From assembly GCF_017743865.1 (NCBI RefSeq), contig NZ_JAGHRJ010000001.1, positions 930,001 to 994,000 on the forward strand: a DNA stretch of 64,000 nucleotides. The letters are read 5' to 3'. The position numbers were made by a program, and so were the translations under genes. Under the pieces are notes generated by a model. It saw only the letters and a program-made list of their open reading frames with translations. It ran no database searches and was not told the DNA's origin. This document shows positions 45,902 to 55,416 of the stretch, one piece after another (the first letter of the stretch is position 1; each line of letters opens with the position of its first letter). This DNA comes from Labrenzia sp. R4_2 (GTDB taxonomy: Bacteria > Pseudomonadota > Alphaproteobacteria > Rhizobiales > Stappiaceae).

Positions 45902-46834
45902 ATGTCTGAGCCCGTGACACGCACCGAGGCGGAAAACGAACTCCGCCGTGGCCTCCTCTTTGGCCTGGCGGCTTACGGAATGTGGGGGTTTTTTCCGGCC
46001 TACTACAAGCTGACCGATACGGTTTCGGCGGACCTTGTCGTAGCGCACCGGATTGCCTGGTCTGTGTTGTTTGTCGGCGGCTTTTTGTATCTCCGGGGCC
46101 GCTGGCAGGAAGTTCTTGATGTCTTTGCCGACCCTGCGATCCTGAAAAAGTTGGCGATGTCCGCGTCGTTCATTTCGGTCAATTGGCTGGTGTTCGTTTG
46201 GGCGATTGCGAACGAGCAGGTGCTGGACGTATCGCTCGGCTATTTCATCAATCCGCTCGTCAGCATTCTGGTAGGGCTGATCGTTCTGCGCGAACGCATG
46301 ACGAAATGGCAGTACATTGCCGTTGCCATGGCCGGATTTGCCGTTGTCCTGCAGGCGGTACTGGCGGGTGGGCTGCCCTGGGTGTCTCTGGTGCTCGCGT
46401 TCTCGTTTGCAGGCTATGGCTACGTGCGGAAGGTGACCCCCGTCAAGGCAACGCCCGGCCTGTTCGTTGAGACGGTGCTGCTGTTTCCGATTGCCATCGG
46501 ATACCTGCTTCTCAGCCTTTCATGGGGGGTGGACGCGCTGATCCTGGATGATATTCCAGTTCTCATTGCGCTTGCAGGCACAGGCATTGTTACGGCGTTG
46601 CCGCTGATCTGCTTCAGCTCGGCCGCACGCCGGCTACCACTTTTTATGCTCGGTTTGATGCAATACATCGCGCCGTCCATACACTTCTTGATGGCAGTTT
46701 ATGTCTGGGGAGAGCCGCTCGATCAGGCCAAGTTGCTTGGATTTGTCATGATCTGGTTTGCGCTCGTGGTCTTCACATTCGACAGCTGGCGGAATGCACG
46801 AAACGCCAGAAAAGCGCAGCAGGCAACGGTCTAA
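45902..46834 (+). CDS. rarD: EamA-family transporter RarD
   Basis: A 310-residue, ten-helix member of the drug/metabolite transporter superfamily. GLAAYGMWGFFPAYYKLTD, AHRIAWSVLF, NWLVFVWAIANEQVLDVSLG and YFINPLVSILVGLIVLRERM are typical of RarD. Its substrate is unproven; the name comes from chloramphenicol sensitivity in Pseudomonas. It follows cimA by 26 bases and probably shares its transcript. Confidence 0.92.
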   Translation: MSEPVTRTEAENELRRGLLFGLAAYGMWGFFPAYYKLTDTVSADLVVAHRIAWSVLFVGGFLYLRGRWQEVLDVFADPAILKKLAMSASFISVNWLVFVWAIANEQVLDVSLGYFINPLVSILVGLIVLRERMTKWQYIAVAMAGFAVVLQAVLAGGLPWVSLVLAFSFAGYGYVRKVTPVKATPGLFVETVLLFPIAIGYLLLSLSWGVDALILDDIPVLIALAGTGIVTALPLICFSSAARRLPLFMLGLMQYIAPSIHFLMAVYVWGEPLDQAKLLGFVMIWFALVVFTFDSWRNARNARKAQQATV

Positions 46835-46846
46835 TCTGCTGGTCTG

Positions 46847-48106
46847 TCATCCGTCGGAGGCGACGGCGAGCATTTCAAACCCACTCCGCTTGGAGGCGTA
46901 AAGATGTTTGTCGGCGATGCTGAGCGCGTCGGAGATCTCTCCGCCCTCGAGCTTCGCAATGCCGACACTTGTTTGGCACAGAAGGTCGGTTCCCGAATGC
47001 CGGATCGGGTGTGTGCTGAGGCTCTTCATGAACCCGGCCAGTTTCAGGGTCAGGCTGTCGCGTGTTTCCGATCGGAAGATCATGCAGAACTCGTCGCCGC
47101 CCAGCCGGATGATCATGTCCTCAGGTCCGGCGAGGGCTCGAAGCTGGCGCGCAAAACCTAGAAGGACACTGTCGCCGACATCATGTCCGTATTCGTCGTT
47201 GATCTGTTTGAATGAATCGAGATCAAACACCGCAATCCAGGACGCCTTATTACCCGAATGTGCCCAGGACTCGATTTGCTTCACGGCCTTTGTGAAAAGG
47301 AAGTGCCTATTGTGAACCCCGGTTAGCGCATCCTGCATGGCTAGGGTGTTGAGCTCCGCGATGCGGTCCATCATGTCCAGGTTCAACGAAATCCGAAGAA
47401 GAATTTCCTCCGGCGCATAGGACTTGTCGATGAAATCGGCAGCGCCGTACTTCAAGAAGCGGATGCGGTTATCTGAGTTCGATAGCGACGACATGCCAAT
47501 CACGCTCAGACGTTCGCGGCTGTATTTCCGCCGCACCGTCTTCAGAAATGCAAAACCGTCTTCGTCCGGCATGTAATAATCGGCAAGAACAAGCCGGATG
47601 TGCGGGTGATCCCGCAACATCTGCAGGGCTTCAGCCGGCGTGCTGGCCTGGTAAGTCTGATAAAGATGGTGCGATGTGATCTGGGCGATCCGCTCCCGGT
47701 CGACAGAGGAATCATCCAGAATCAAGATGCCGATCTTGGGATTGTAGGACAGCCGTTTCAGCAGTTCAGCCACATAATCGAGGCTTGCGGGTGTATCCTT
47801 CAGGACGTAGTCGATCACCCCTTTTGCAAGGGCCTTTTCACGGACATCGTTGTCGAACTTGCTTGTGAAGATGATCGTCGGGATGTTTCTATTGCGGCAA
47901 AGGTCAACGATTTCGCCGTTTGGCGCGTCCGGCAGTGTCAGATCCACCAATGCAAGATCGGGTTCGCAGATCGGCATGTCCAGGCAGCTTTCCGCTTCAC
48001 TGAAGTTTCGGGCGACCATGATCTGGTGACGTCCGATATCCTGAAGCCGGTCAACGATCGCCTTTTCAAAGAACGATGCGTCTTCCACCAGAAGCATAGT
48101 GCGCAT
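46847..48106 (-). CDS. PleD-like response regulator: two receiver domains plus GGDEF
   Basis: A 419-residue regulator. REC1 (residues 1-120) has VEDAS, the acceptor Asp in ALVDLTLPDA and Lys in YVLKDTP. REC2 (about 125-245) has ILDDSSVDRE, Asp in LADYYMPDEDG and Lys in IDKSYAP. The GGDEF domain (255-415) has MIIRLGGDEFCMIF. The order matches PleD, a phosphorylation-activated diguanylate cyclase. No RxxD inhibitory site is evident in front of the motif. No cognate kinase is adjacent. Confidence 0.9.
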   Translation of the reverse strand: MRTMLLVEDASFFEKAIVDRLQDIGRHQIMVARNFSEAESCLDMPICEPDLALVDLTLPDAPNGEIVDLCRNRNIPTIIFTSKFDNDVREKALAKGVIDYVLKDTPASLDYVAELLKRLSYNPKIGILILDDSSVDRERIAQITSHHLYQTYQASTPAEALQMLRDHPHIRLVLADYYMPDEDGFAFLKTVRRKYSRERLSVIGMSSLSNSDNRIRFLKYGAADFIDKSYAPEEILLRISLNLDMMDRIAELNTLAMQDALTGVHNRHFLFTKAVKQIESWAHSGNKASWIAVFDLDSFKQINDEYGHDVGDSVLLGFARQLRALAGPEDMIIRLGGDEFCMIFRSETRDSLTLKLAGFMKSLSTHPIRHSGTDLLCQTSVGIAKLEGGEISDALSIADKHLYASKRSGFEMLAVASDG

Positions 48107-48266
48107 GTAAGCTGATCCGCCCGTGTGATTTGCTTGTCAAATTTACAAGGGAAGAAGCTTCCAAGACCTTAACCCGAGGGTCAAAACATATCGAAAAGAC
48201 CAGAGAGAATCGTCGTCCAGTCGCCGAACACTTAACGTTTGGAGAGTTTCGTTATTTTTTTGCCGG

Positions 48267-48902
48267 CTAAAGATCTGCGGCCGCCGCGCCACCTTCGAAC
48301 GGCGCATCCGAACCATCGCCGATACTTTTTTCCAGCATGGGGATGATCTGGTCCACTTGTTTGGCAATTAGGTAAGGGACTTCAGTGTCTGGCCGGATGT
48401 ATCCTTGTGCGCGCATGTGATCGAGCAGTTCAAGAAGGGGGGACCAAAAGCCGTTGATATTCGCAAGAACAACCGGCTTGCGGTGCTGACCCAGCTGAGC
48501 CCAGGTCATCATCTCCACGGCTTCTTCCAGCGTGCCAATCCCACCGGGCAGTGCAATGAAGGCATCCGATTTCTCAAACATCAGATGTTTGCGTTCGTGC
48601 ATGTTCTGGGTGATCACCAGATCTTCAACGGTGTCCAGCATCACCTCGCGTTTTTCAAGAAACTGCGGAATAATTCCCGTCACTTGCCCACCGCATTCCA
48701 TGGCAGCGCGCGCGACGGTCCCCATCAGGCCAACCGAGCCCCCGCCATACACGAGCCGCAATCCGGCTTCGGCAATCAACTGGCCAAGCCGAGCGGCTGC
48801 CGCCTCATGTGCAGGGTCCGATCCGAAGCTCGAGCCGCAATAAACACAAACGCTTTTGAGATGCTTAGGAGAATTTGTCGTCATAACGACATGATGTGGC
48901 AT
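48267..48902 (-). CDS. LOG-family Rossmann protein (TIGR00730 type)
   Basis: A roughly 211-residue LOG/lysine-decarboxylase-like protein with VCVYCGSSFGSDPAH, LVYGGGSVGLMG and the PGGxGTxxE motif in LPGGIGTLEEAVEMMTWAQL. Characterised members are nucleoside 5'-monophosphate phosphoribohydrolases that release cytokinins or adenine. The start is uncertain: ATG 48902 has AGGG just upstream, while ATG 48884 gives a shorter N-terminus closer to the family norm. It diverges from the LysM gene over about 200 bases. Confidence 0.85.
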   Translation of the reverse strand: MPHHVVMTTNSPKHLKSVCVYCGSSFGSDPAHEAAAARLGQLIAEAGLRLVYGGGSVGLMGTVARAAMECGGQVTGIIPQFLEKREVMLDTVEDLVITQNMHERKHLMFEKSDAFIALPGGIGTLEEAVEMMTWAQLGQHRKPVVLANINGFWSPLLELLDHMRAQGYIRPDTEVPYLIAKQVDQIIPMLEKSIGDGSDAPFEGGAAAADL

Positions 48903-49098
48903 TGAGCCCTGTGTAAGGTCAAGCATTCTGTTCGAAAGGCCGGTTGGTGATCCGCGGTTTTCTTGCCGCGGCACAAAAAGGCCGTTATGCATGGATGAAG
49001 AATATCCAATGGGGCAAGCAGACAAATACTGCCGTCTGCCAAGGGGAAGATACGAAAGCAGCGGCCGGTCAGCCGCATTGCTTTCGATGGGAAGAGCA

Positions 49099-50742
49099 AT
49101 GAGCAAGCAGACCCTGATCCGGACTTTGATAATCGCCGTGCCTGTTGGCGTGGCGGCATTGATCACCGGTTACTTTTATCGTGACAGTGGCGAGATGCCG
49201 GTGGAGCAGGAGCGCGCAGATAGCCAGGTTGCTGGGACTACAAACGAGTCCTCCAAAGGCGATCAACAGGCAAGTGCTGCTCCGGACCAGCAGGCCGTCA
49301 CGTCTGAACCCGCAGTTCAGCAAGAAGAAAACCCGGCCGCCACACCTGACGAACCCGAGGCGTCTGAAACTGCGGCAGTGTCAGACAAGCCGAGTTTCGA
49401 CGTGGTGGGTGTGGAACCAACAGGCGAGACGGTTGTCGCTGGTCGGTCGGAAGCCGGAGCCATCGTGGCGCTGACAGCCAACGGTGAGGTGGTTGGCAAA
49501 ACCATTGCGAACCCGGCCGGCGAATGGACGATCATTTTGGATGAGCCATTGAAGCCTGGCGACTATGACGTTGCTCTGGAAGTTCATGATCAGGGCGGAG
49601 AGCAGCTGTCCACGTCTGATGAACGGGTTGCCATCTCCATTCCGGACGGTGGAAAACAACAGCCGCTCGTGGTCCTGAATTCGCCTGATGGACCGTCCAA
49701 TATCTTGCAAAAGCCGGAAGCGCCGGTCGCAGTCGCTGAAGCGCCAAAGGCTGAGGAAACTGTTGTGGCCGCGGCACCGGCCGCTGAAGCAGCAAGAGAC
49801 ACACCGAGCTCCTCGAGTTCTGAGAACCTCACAGCAGAGGCTGGCGACTCTGAGGGAGCTGCTCCGGCAGCCGCTGAAACGACTGTGTCGGCAGCTACAT
49901 CGAGCACTGACGCTGACACAGCTTCGAACGGAACTGCGACCGCAGACACACAACAACAAACTTCTGACATCGGTTCCCAAGCGTCTGAGCAGACGGCACA
50001 GGTGGCCGCAACCAGTGCAGCTTCAGAAACGGAAGCAACCACGGCGCCCGCAGAGACGACAGCAGCCTCTGCCTCCGATGCTCCGGATAGTTCCGGTGAT
50101 GCGGCTCCAACTGACACAAACCAGCAAGTTGCCGCGGCCTCTCAGGGCGAGACGAGTGCATCTGCCGAAACCGGCACTGAGGGCGGTAACCCGCCTGTTA
50201 CGGTTGAAGCAGTGGAGTCGGAAGAGAACAAGGTCTACGTCGCCGGCACCGCAGAACCTGGATCGTCTGTCCGTGTCTATGTCGGTGATGACTACCAGGG
50301 CGAGGCCACAGCAAATTCCAGCGGCCGGTGGCTCCTTGAAGGCGACAAGTCGGTTGCGGAAGGCAATGTGGAAGTCCGGGCTGACATGATTGCCGAAGAC
50401 GGAAAATCAGTGGATGCGCGCGCAGCCGTGACCTTCGAAAAACAACAGGATGAACAGATCGTCCTGACGAAGGTCGTTGCTAGCGGAACCTCCGGCTCGG
50501 CAGACGGTGACGGCGCGGACGTCAAGAAGGCGCTGCCTGTTGTGATCATTCGCAAGGGGGACAATCTCTGGCGGATCTCCAGGCGCCTTTATGGGGACGG
50601 TATACGTTACACCACAATCTACCAAGCCAACAAAGGCCAGATCCGCGATCCGGATCTGATCTATCCGGGACAGGTGTTCCTGACACCGGAAGGAGACCTG
50701 AACTGGCCCGCACCTACCTCGGATACCGGGCGGAACGGCTGA
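49099..50742 (+). CDS. Membrane-anchored LysM protein with low-complexity linker
   Basis: A 547-residue protein. An N-terminal helix (TLIRTLIIAVPVGVAALITG) anchors it with the bulk in the periplasm. A bacterial Ig-like domain (about 95-170, VVAGRSEAGAIVALTANGEV), a long Ala/Ser/Thr/Glu-rich linker (about 200-370), a second Ig-like domain (PPVTVEAVES... VAGTAEPGSSVRVYVGDD) and a C-terminal LysM (VIIRKGDNLWRISRRLYGDG and DPDLIYPGQVFLTPE) follow. LysM binds peptidoglycan. GGGAAGAG lies just before ATG 49099. Similar proteins are common in Hyphomicrobiales; no enzyme domain is present. Confidence 0.83.
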   Translation: MSKQTLIRTLIIAVPVGVAALITGYFYRDSGEMPVEQERADSQVAGTTNESSKGDQQASAAPDQQAVTSEPAVQQEENPAATPDEPEASETAAVSDKPSFDVVGVEPTGETVVAGRSEAGAIVALTANGEVVGKTIANPAGEWTIILDEPLKPGDYDVALEVHDQGGEQLSTSDERVAISIPDGGKQQPLVVLNSPDGPSNILQKPEAPVAVAEAPKAEETVVAAAPAAEAARDTPSSSSSENLTAEAGDSEGAAPAAAETTVSAATSSTDADTASNGTATADTQQQTSDIGSQASEQTAQVAATSAASETEATTAPAETTAASASDAPDSSGDAAPTDTNQQVAAASQGETSASAETGTEGGNPPVTVEAVESEENKVYVAGTAEPGSSVRVYVGDDYQGEATANSSGRWLLEGDKSVAEGNVEVRADMIAEDGKSVDARAAVTFEKQQDEQIVLTKVVASGTSGSADGDGADVKKALPVVIIRKGDNLWRISRRLYGDGIRYTTIYQANKGQIRDPDLIYPGQVFLTPEGDLNWPAPTSDTGRNG

Positions 50743-50877
50743 CAATTAAAGGTTTTTAAAGCGATTATTGGGGCGGGTGCCGTTTTGGTGTCCGCCCGAA
50801 TTCGTGTTGGATCTTGTCTTTTTGGGTATTGATCGCATATTTACGATTATTGGCGCCGCCCGAAAGGAGTTCCCCGC

Positions 50878-51267
50878 ATGAGCGATCAGGTTTGCCCGCA
50901 CACCGCAAGCGGCGAAAACGCGTCCGGTTTGTCGGGATGTGAAAGCCTGGCTGCACAGTTCCGGGCGCTTGGGCACCCTGCGCGACTTGCGATCCTGCGG
51001 CGTTTGGCCGGTGAGAAAGAAGCTTGCTGCGGCGAAATCGTCAGTGCCTTACCGCTCGCTCAATCGACTGTGTCTCAGCACCTTCAGGTCCTGAAAGATG
51101 CGGGGTTTCTGACTTGCGACACCCGTGGGCGCAATTGCCATTATGTTTTGAACTGGGATCAGATTTCAAAAACGCAGGAAGCGTCGGACGCATTCTGGAA
51201 GCTTTTGAACTCCGAGCACGACCACGGCGTTCTTGGCGCGGTGAACGAATTGGCGGCAAACGAATAA
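50878..51267 (+). CDS. ArsR family transcriptional regulator
   Basis: A 129-residue winged-helix repressor with ALGHPARLAILRRLAGEKEA, CCGEIVSALPLAQSTVSQHLQ and LKDAGFLTCDTRGRNCHYVLN. It holds six or more cysteines, including CC before the recognition helix and Cys in the wing, so thiol or metal sensing is plausible. AAAGGAG precedes the ATG. The Atm1-type exporter follows after 40 bases and is probably co-transcribed and controlled by it. Confidence 0.87.
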   Translation: MSDQVCPHTASGENASGLSGCESLAAQFRALGHPARLAILRRLAGEKEACCGEIVSALPLAQSTVSQHLQVLKDAGFLTCDTRGRNCHYVLNWDQISKTQEASDAFWKLLNSEHDHGVLGAVNELAANE

Positions 51268-51307
51268 GTCACCGGAACGGCCCGCAAAGGGCATCGGGAG
51301 AGAATAC

Positions 51308-53263
51308 TTGACGCAATCACATGGGACGTCGGCCGGTTCGGCCCCGTCAAACCCTGCTCATGCACAAAAAAACGCGCCCGCACAAAAGGCTGTTAGTGCG
51401 GATGAAGGTGACACGCTTTCAACGCTCAAAAACCTTTGGCCGTATATCTGGCCGGCTTCACGGCCTGATCTGAAAAAGCGGGTTTTGCTGGCAGTTGCTG
51501 CGCTTGTGGTGGCGAAGTTCATTACCGTTCTATCGCCCTATTTCTTCGCCTGGGCCACAGATGTCCTCGCTGGCGAAGATGTTGGCCTGCCAGCTTTCCT
51601 TTTGGCTCCGGTCATGCTGGTTTTGGCCTACAACGCGGCTCGTGTGATGGCCGTTGCGTTCAACCAGTTGCGCGATGCCTTGTTTGCCCGCGTCGGCCAG
51701 CACGCCGTCCGGCAGCTGGCCAAACTGACCTTTCGCCATTTGCATCAACTTTCCTTGCGGTTTCATCTGGCCCGGCGAACCGGTGGCCTGAGCCGGGTTA
51801 TTGAACGTGGGGTCAAGGGGATTGAGTCGATCGTCCGCTTCACAATCCTCAACGGGATTCCGACCGTTCTGGAATTCGCGCTTATGGCTGGTGTGATCTG
51901 GTTCCAGTTCGGCTTTGCCTATGTCGTGATCGTTGCCGTGATGATTGTGGCTTACGTCTGGTTCACGATTAAGGCGTCCAACTGGCGGATTGCCATCCGC
52001 CGGGAAATGAACGACAGCGACACGGACGCCAATTCGAAGGCCATTGATAGTCTGCTTAATTTCGAAACCGTCAAATACTTTGGCAATGAGAAGATGGAAG
52101 CCGAACGCTTCGATGTCTCGATGGCCAAGTATGAAAAGGCGGCGACAAAAACCTGGACGTCGCTTGCCTGGCTCAACTTCGGTCAGGCAGTGATCCTGGG
52201 GCTCGGAATGGCGGCCTGTATGGGGCTTTCCGCTCGCGCGGTCATGGCCGGGGAACAGAATATCGGCGATTTTGTTCTGATCAACGCACTGCTGATGCAA
52301 ATCTCCATGCCGCTCAATTTCATCGGCTTTCTCTACCGTGAAATCCGTCAGGGTCTGGCCGATATTGAATCGATGTTCGATCTTCTGCTTGTGCCGGCCG
52401 AGATCAAGGACAAAGAGGGGGCGGCTCCGCTGAAGGCCGTCGCAGGTACGATCCGTTTCAAAGATGTCGAATTCCACTACGATGCCGATCGGCCGATCCT
52501 CAAGGGCGTGGATTTTGATGTTCCGGCCGGCAAGACGATCGCCATTGTCGGCCCGTCCGGGGCAGGAAAATCGACGATCTCAAGACTGTTGTTCCGGTTC
52601 TATGATGTGACCGGCGGCGCCGTTGAGATCGATGGACAGGATGTTCGCGATGTCACCCAGGAAAGTGTGCGCCATGCGATTGGTATGGTCCCGCAGGACA
52701 CTGTCCTCTTCAACGACACCATCGCGTACAACATCCGCTACGGACGGCCTGATGCGTCCGATGATGAGGTGAGGGACGCGGCGCGTATGGCGCAGATCCA
52801 CGACTTTATCGAAAACCTGCCGCAAGGCTACCAGTCTGAAGTTGGTGAGCGCGGGCTCAAGCTGTCCGGTGGCGAAAAGCAGAGGGTCGCAATCGCCCGG
52901 ACGATCCTCAAGGCACCGCCGATCTTGATTCTCGACGAAGCAACCTCGGCTCTGGACACCCATACGGAACGCGAGATCCAGTCGGCGTTGGATCAGGTGT
53001 CAAAGAACCGCACGACGCTGGTGATTGCTCACCGTTTGTCGACGGTCGTGAATGCGGACCAGATCATTGTGCTCGAAGCTGGTGAAATTGCAGAACGGGG
53101 AACACATTCGGAGCTGCTGGCCAACGATGGACTGTATGCATCGATGTGGGCGCGCCAGCGTGAAGCCGATGAGGCGGAAGAGCGTTTGCGGGCAGCGCGC
53201 GAAAACGACGATCTCGGGATTATTACCCGAGGGCAACCGGCAGATTATGTGCCTGCAAAATAG
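51308..53263 (+). CDS. Atm1-type ABC exporter (fused membrane and ATPase domains)
   Basis: A 651-residue half-transporter of the ABCB7/Atm1 branch. Six helices fill residues 60-345. The ATPase has Walker A VGPSGAGKST, the signature LSGGEKQRVAIAR, Walker B ILILDEATSALD and the switch HRLS. Atm1 proteins export glutathione-linked or persulfide sulfur species and metal-glutathione conjugates. It starts with TTG at 51308, with GGGAGAG 7 bases upstream. The ArsR gene in front suggests metal or thiol stress induction. The extra N-terminal 40 residues are Ala/Ser/Pro-rich. Confidence 0.88.
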   Translation: MTQSHGTSAGSAPSNPAHAQKNAPAQKAVSADEGDTLSTLKNLWPYIWPASRPDLKKRVLLAVAALVVAKFITVLSPYFFAWATDVLAGEDVGLPAFLLAPVMLVLAYNAARVMAVAFNQLRDALFARVGQHAVRQLAKLTFRHLHQLSLRFHLARRTGGLSRVIERGVKGIESIVRFTILNGIPTVLEFALMAGVIWFQFGFAYVVIVAVMIVAYVWFTIKASNWRIAIRREMNDSDTDANSKAIDSLLNFETVKYFGNEKMEAERFDVSMAKYEKAATKTWTSLAWLNFGQAVILGLGMAACMGLSARAVMAGEQNIGDFVLINALLMQISMPLNFIGFLYREIRQGLADIESMFDLLLVPAEIKDKEGAAPLKAVAGTIRFKDVEFHYDADRPILKGVDFDVPAGKTIAIVGPSGAGKSTISRLLFRFYDVTGGAVEIDGQDVRDVTQESVRHAIGMVPQDTVLFNDTIAYNIRYGRPDASDDEVRDAARMAQIHDFIENLPQGYQSEVGERGLKLSGGEKQRVAIARTILKAPPILILDEATSALDTHTEREIQSALDQVSKNRTTLVIAHRLSTVVNADQIIVLEAGEIAERGTHSELLANDGLYASMWARQREADEAEERLRAARENDDLGIITRGQPADYVPAK

Positions 53264-53304
53264 CCTTGTGATTGTGCCGCGTTTGCACTCTTCAAGTGAA
53301 AAGA

Positions 53305-53329
53305 CTCCCGCGCTTAAGCCGCGCGGGAG
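53305..53329 (-). terminator. Terminator of the small protein gene 53314-53496
   Basis: Arms CTCCCGCGC and GCGCGGGAG around a 7-base loop. On the minus strand TCTTTTC follows, and the stop codon of the small gene lies inside the loop. It may also end the exporter message from the other side. Confidence 0.7.
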
Positions 53330-53496
53330 GTTGGAAAGTCCTTGTCATTGGCGCTTGTGAGCCGGTTCGGCATCTTGGCGGCTGTCTCGACAGTCCGGCC
53401 GAACAAAAGGCCGGACAGGGCATGTCTCAAGCGGCGCAGCTCGTAGTGACGTTCAGCGCGGGCGCGGTTTTCAAATTCGTCTCCGGTGTGGAACAT
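53314..53496 (-). CDS. Small basic protein, 60 residues
   Basis: MFHTGDEFENRARAERHYEL opens a 60-residue Arg-rich protein containing RRLRHALSGLLFGRTVETAA. AAGGAG lies 7 bases before ATG 53496, and a terminator hairpin ends it, so a real gene is likely. It is divergent from lysR over 96 bases. It resembles the many short basic proteins of Hyphomicrobiales with helix-rich RRL patterns; a DUF1127 assignment is not supported by its C-terminus. Function unknown. Confidence 0.6.
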   Translation of the reverse strand: MFHTGDEFENRARAERHYELRRLRHALSGLLFGRTVETAAKMPNRLTSANDKDFPTSRAA

Positions 53497-53592
53497 GGTG
53501 GTCTCCTTCGTTTCGGTGGAGACGTTGTCCCATATTGCGTTCATTTGAAGAATGTGGCTTATATCGGAAGGATATTTCGAAAGTTTAGTATA

Positions 53593-54585
53593 ATGCGTCT
53601 GGACGATTTGGAGTTCTTTATCAGGGTCGCTGAGCTTGGCAGCCTGTCAGGTGCCGGACGGGAGATTGGATTGTCGCCGTCGGCAGCAAGTGCGCGTCTG
53701 ACCAATCTTGAAAAGACGTTTGGAGCACAACTTTTTGCAAGAACAACCCGGAAGACAACACTGACTGAAGCCGGCCGCGTCCTTCTTGATCACGCGCGGT
53801 CTGCTGTTCATGAGTTGCAGCAGGCACGGCAAGCGCTCGAGGCGACGCAGGATTCGCCTCAAGGCGCGTTGCGCATTTCGTGCAACACCTTCTTCGGCCG
53901 GAAACACATTCTTCCGCATCTTGTCGAATTCCGGAGCCTTTACCCGGATGTCCAGATTGAAATGGATATCTCTGACCGCATGGTCGATGTGGTTCAGGAA
54001 GGCTATGACATGGCCATCCGGGGCGCGCCGCTTGCCGACAGCTCACTTCTGGCCCGTAGGCTGGGCGGAAATCCAAGAGCGTTGTGCGCATCGCCCGATT
54101 ACCTTGCCCGGAAAGGCCGGCCCAAAACCCCTGAAGACCTGAACAACCACGATTGCATCAGCATGGCGTCCGTCCCGGTTTGGTATTTCGATGGTCCGGA
54201 CGGGGAGGTTGGTTTTGAATTGAAGAACCCGGTGATCAAGGGTGACAGCGGTGACCTGACGTATGATGCTGCCATCCATGGCCTTGGACTGAGCCTGAAA
54301 TCGTTGGCGCATGTTTGGGAGGATCTGCGGGACGGGCGTCTCGTGGCTGTGATGGAAGATTATCCAGTCGCCCGTGTCGGGGCAATTTGGGCGGTTTATC
54401 CGCCAACACGCTTTGTGCCGCCCAAGGTCAGTGTCTTCGTCGATTTTCTGATCTCCAAATACGGCAAACCAGCCTACTGGGAGAGTGATTACCGGGGTGC
54501 CGGGGCATCCGGTATCGGCACTGCTCCGGCAAAAAGCGCTTTAACTGCCCCGAAAACGGTTCTCATTGAGAAAAAAAGCTTTTAG
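53593..54585 (+). CDS. LysR family transcriptional regulator
   Basis: A 330-residue LysR regulator. The HTH is MRLDDLEFFIRVAELGSLSG through GLSPSAASARLTNLEKTFGAQLF and FARTTRKTTLTEAGR. The effector domain shows LRISCNTFFGRKHILPHLVEF and ISDRMVDVVQEGYDMAIRG. The frame is open from 53272, but the family start is ATG 53593. That ATG overlaps a TATAAT, so a promoter at this exact place or a nearby unusual leader is possible. The neighbours offer no clear target. Confidence 0.88.
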   Translation: MRLDDLEFFIRVAELGSLSGAGREIGLSPSAASARLTNLEKTFGAQLFARTTRKTTLTEAGRVLLDHARSAVHELQQARQALEATQDSPQGALRISCNTFFGRKHILPHLVEFRSLYPDVQIEMDISDRMVDVVQEGYDMAIRGAPLADSSLLARRLGGNPRALCASPDYLARKGRPKTPEDLNNHDCISMASVPVWYFDGPDGEVGFELKNPVIKGDSGDLTYDAAIHGLGLSLKSLAHVWEDLRDGRLVAVMEDYPVARVGAIWAVYPPTRFVPPKVSVFVDFLISKYGKPAYWESDYRGAGASGIGTAPAKSALTAPKTVLIEKKSF

Positions 54586-54702
54586 AAGCGGGGGCAGTGG
54601 CCCTGCGCATTAGGTGCGCTCGGCGACCAATGAGCAATTAGCGGTAAGGTCTTCGCCGCTCGTAAATGATCCTGCCCGTTTGTGGATGCTGAAAGCAGAA
54701 CT

Positions 54703-55407
54703 ATGTCGATTGTCGATTCCGTAACGAAATCCCTGGTCCCGGTTCATCGTGAAGGCTGGCCATTTGTGGCCATAGCGCTGGTTGCGACCCTGGTTGTCGG
54801 CTGGTTCGTGGATCCCTTGTTTTGGATCGGTCTCTTCTTCACAGGCTGGGTCTGCTATTTCTTCCGCGATCCGCAACGGGTGACCCCGGTGGGCGACGGG
54901 TTGGTGATTTCCCCGGCAGATGGTGTCGTAAGCCATGTGGGTCCGGTTCGCCCGCCAGAAGAACTTGAGCTGGGTGCGGAACCTTTGGTCCGGGTCTCGA
55001 TCTTCATGAATGTCTTCAACTGCCACGTGAACCGGGCCCCGGTTGGCGGCAAGATTGTTCGGGTCGCATACCGGGCGGGCAAGTTCCTCAATGCGGAGCT
55101 CGACAAGGCCAGTGACGACAACGAGCGCAACGGTCTGGTGATTGATCACAACGGCACGAACATTGGTGTTGTTCAGATTGCAGGCCTGGTCGCGCGCCGG
55201 ATCGTCTGTTTTGTGAAGGAAGGCGAAAACCTTTCCGCTGGCGAACGCTTCGGTTTGATCCGCTTCGGTTCCCGGCTTGATGTCTATTTTCCTGCAGGAA
55301 CAGTGCCGAAGGTCGCGCTTGGTCAAACCATGATTGCGGGTGAAACAGTCCTGGCAGACCTCAACCAGCCGCAGGCTCCGGCACCCACACTAACCCGGGT
55401 GAGTTAA
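54703..55407 (+). CDS. psd: Phosphatidylserine decarboxylase
   Basis: A 234-residue proenzyme that converts phosphatidylserine to phosphatidylethanolamine at the inner membrane. It has two N-terminal hydrophobic segments ([35 protein letters not shown]), [34 protein letters not shown] and the self-cleavage Gly-Ser in [12 protein letters not shown], which yields the pyruvoyl group. The short size is the archaeal/alphaproteobacterial type. ATG 54703 is preferred over an in-frame GTG at 54682. pssA follows after 9 bases. Confidence 0.95.
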   Translation: MSIVDSVTKSLVPVHREGWPFVAIALVATLVVGWFVDPLFWIGLFFTGWVCYFFRDPQRVTPVGDGLVISPADGVVSHVGPVRPPEELELGAEPLVRVSIFMNVFNCHVNRAPVGGKIVRVAYRAGKFLNAELDKASDDNERNGLVIDHNGTNIGVVQIAGLVARRIVCFVKEGENLSAGERFGLIRFGSRLDVYFPAGTVPKVALGQTMIAGETVLADLNQPQAPAPTLTRVS

Positions 55408-55416
55408 GGCGCGACC

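Noticed and set aside
49381-50117. Large Ser/Cys- or Arg-rich frames antisense or out of frame within the LysM gene
   Set aside because: Caused by the low-complexity GC-rich linker of the real gene.
50771-50797. Terminator after the LysM gene
   Set aside because: GGGCGG/CCGCCC arms pair but the 15-base loop and missing T tract make it unconvincing.
53272-53592. N-terminal extension of the LysR protein
   Set aside because: The family begins at MRLDDLEFF; the extension overlaps the divergent small gene and its terminator.
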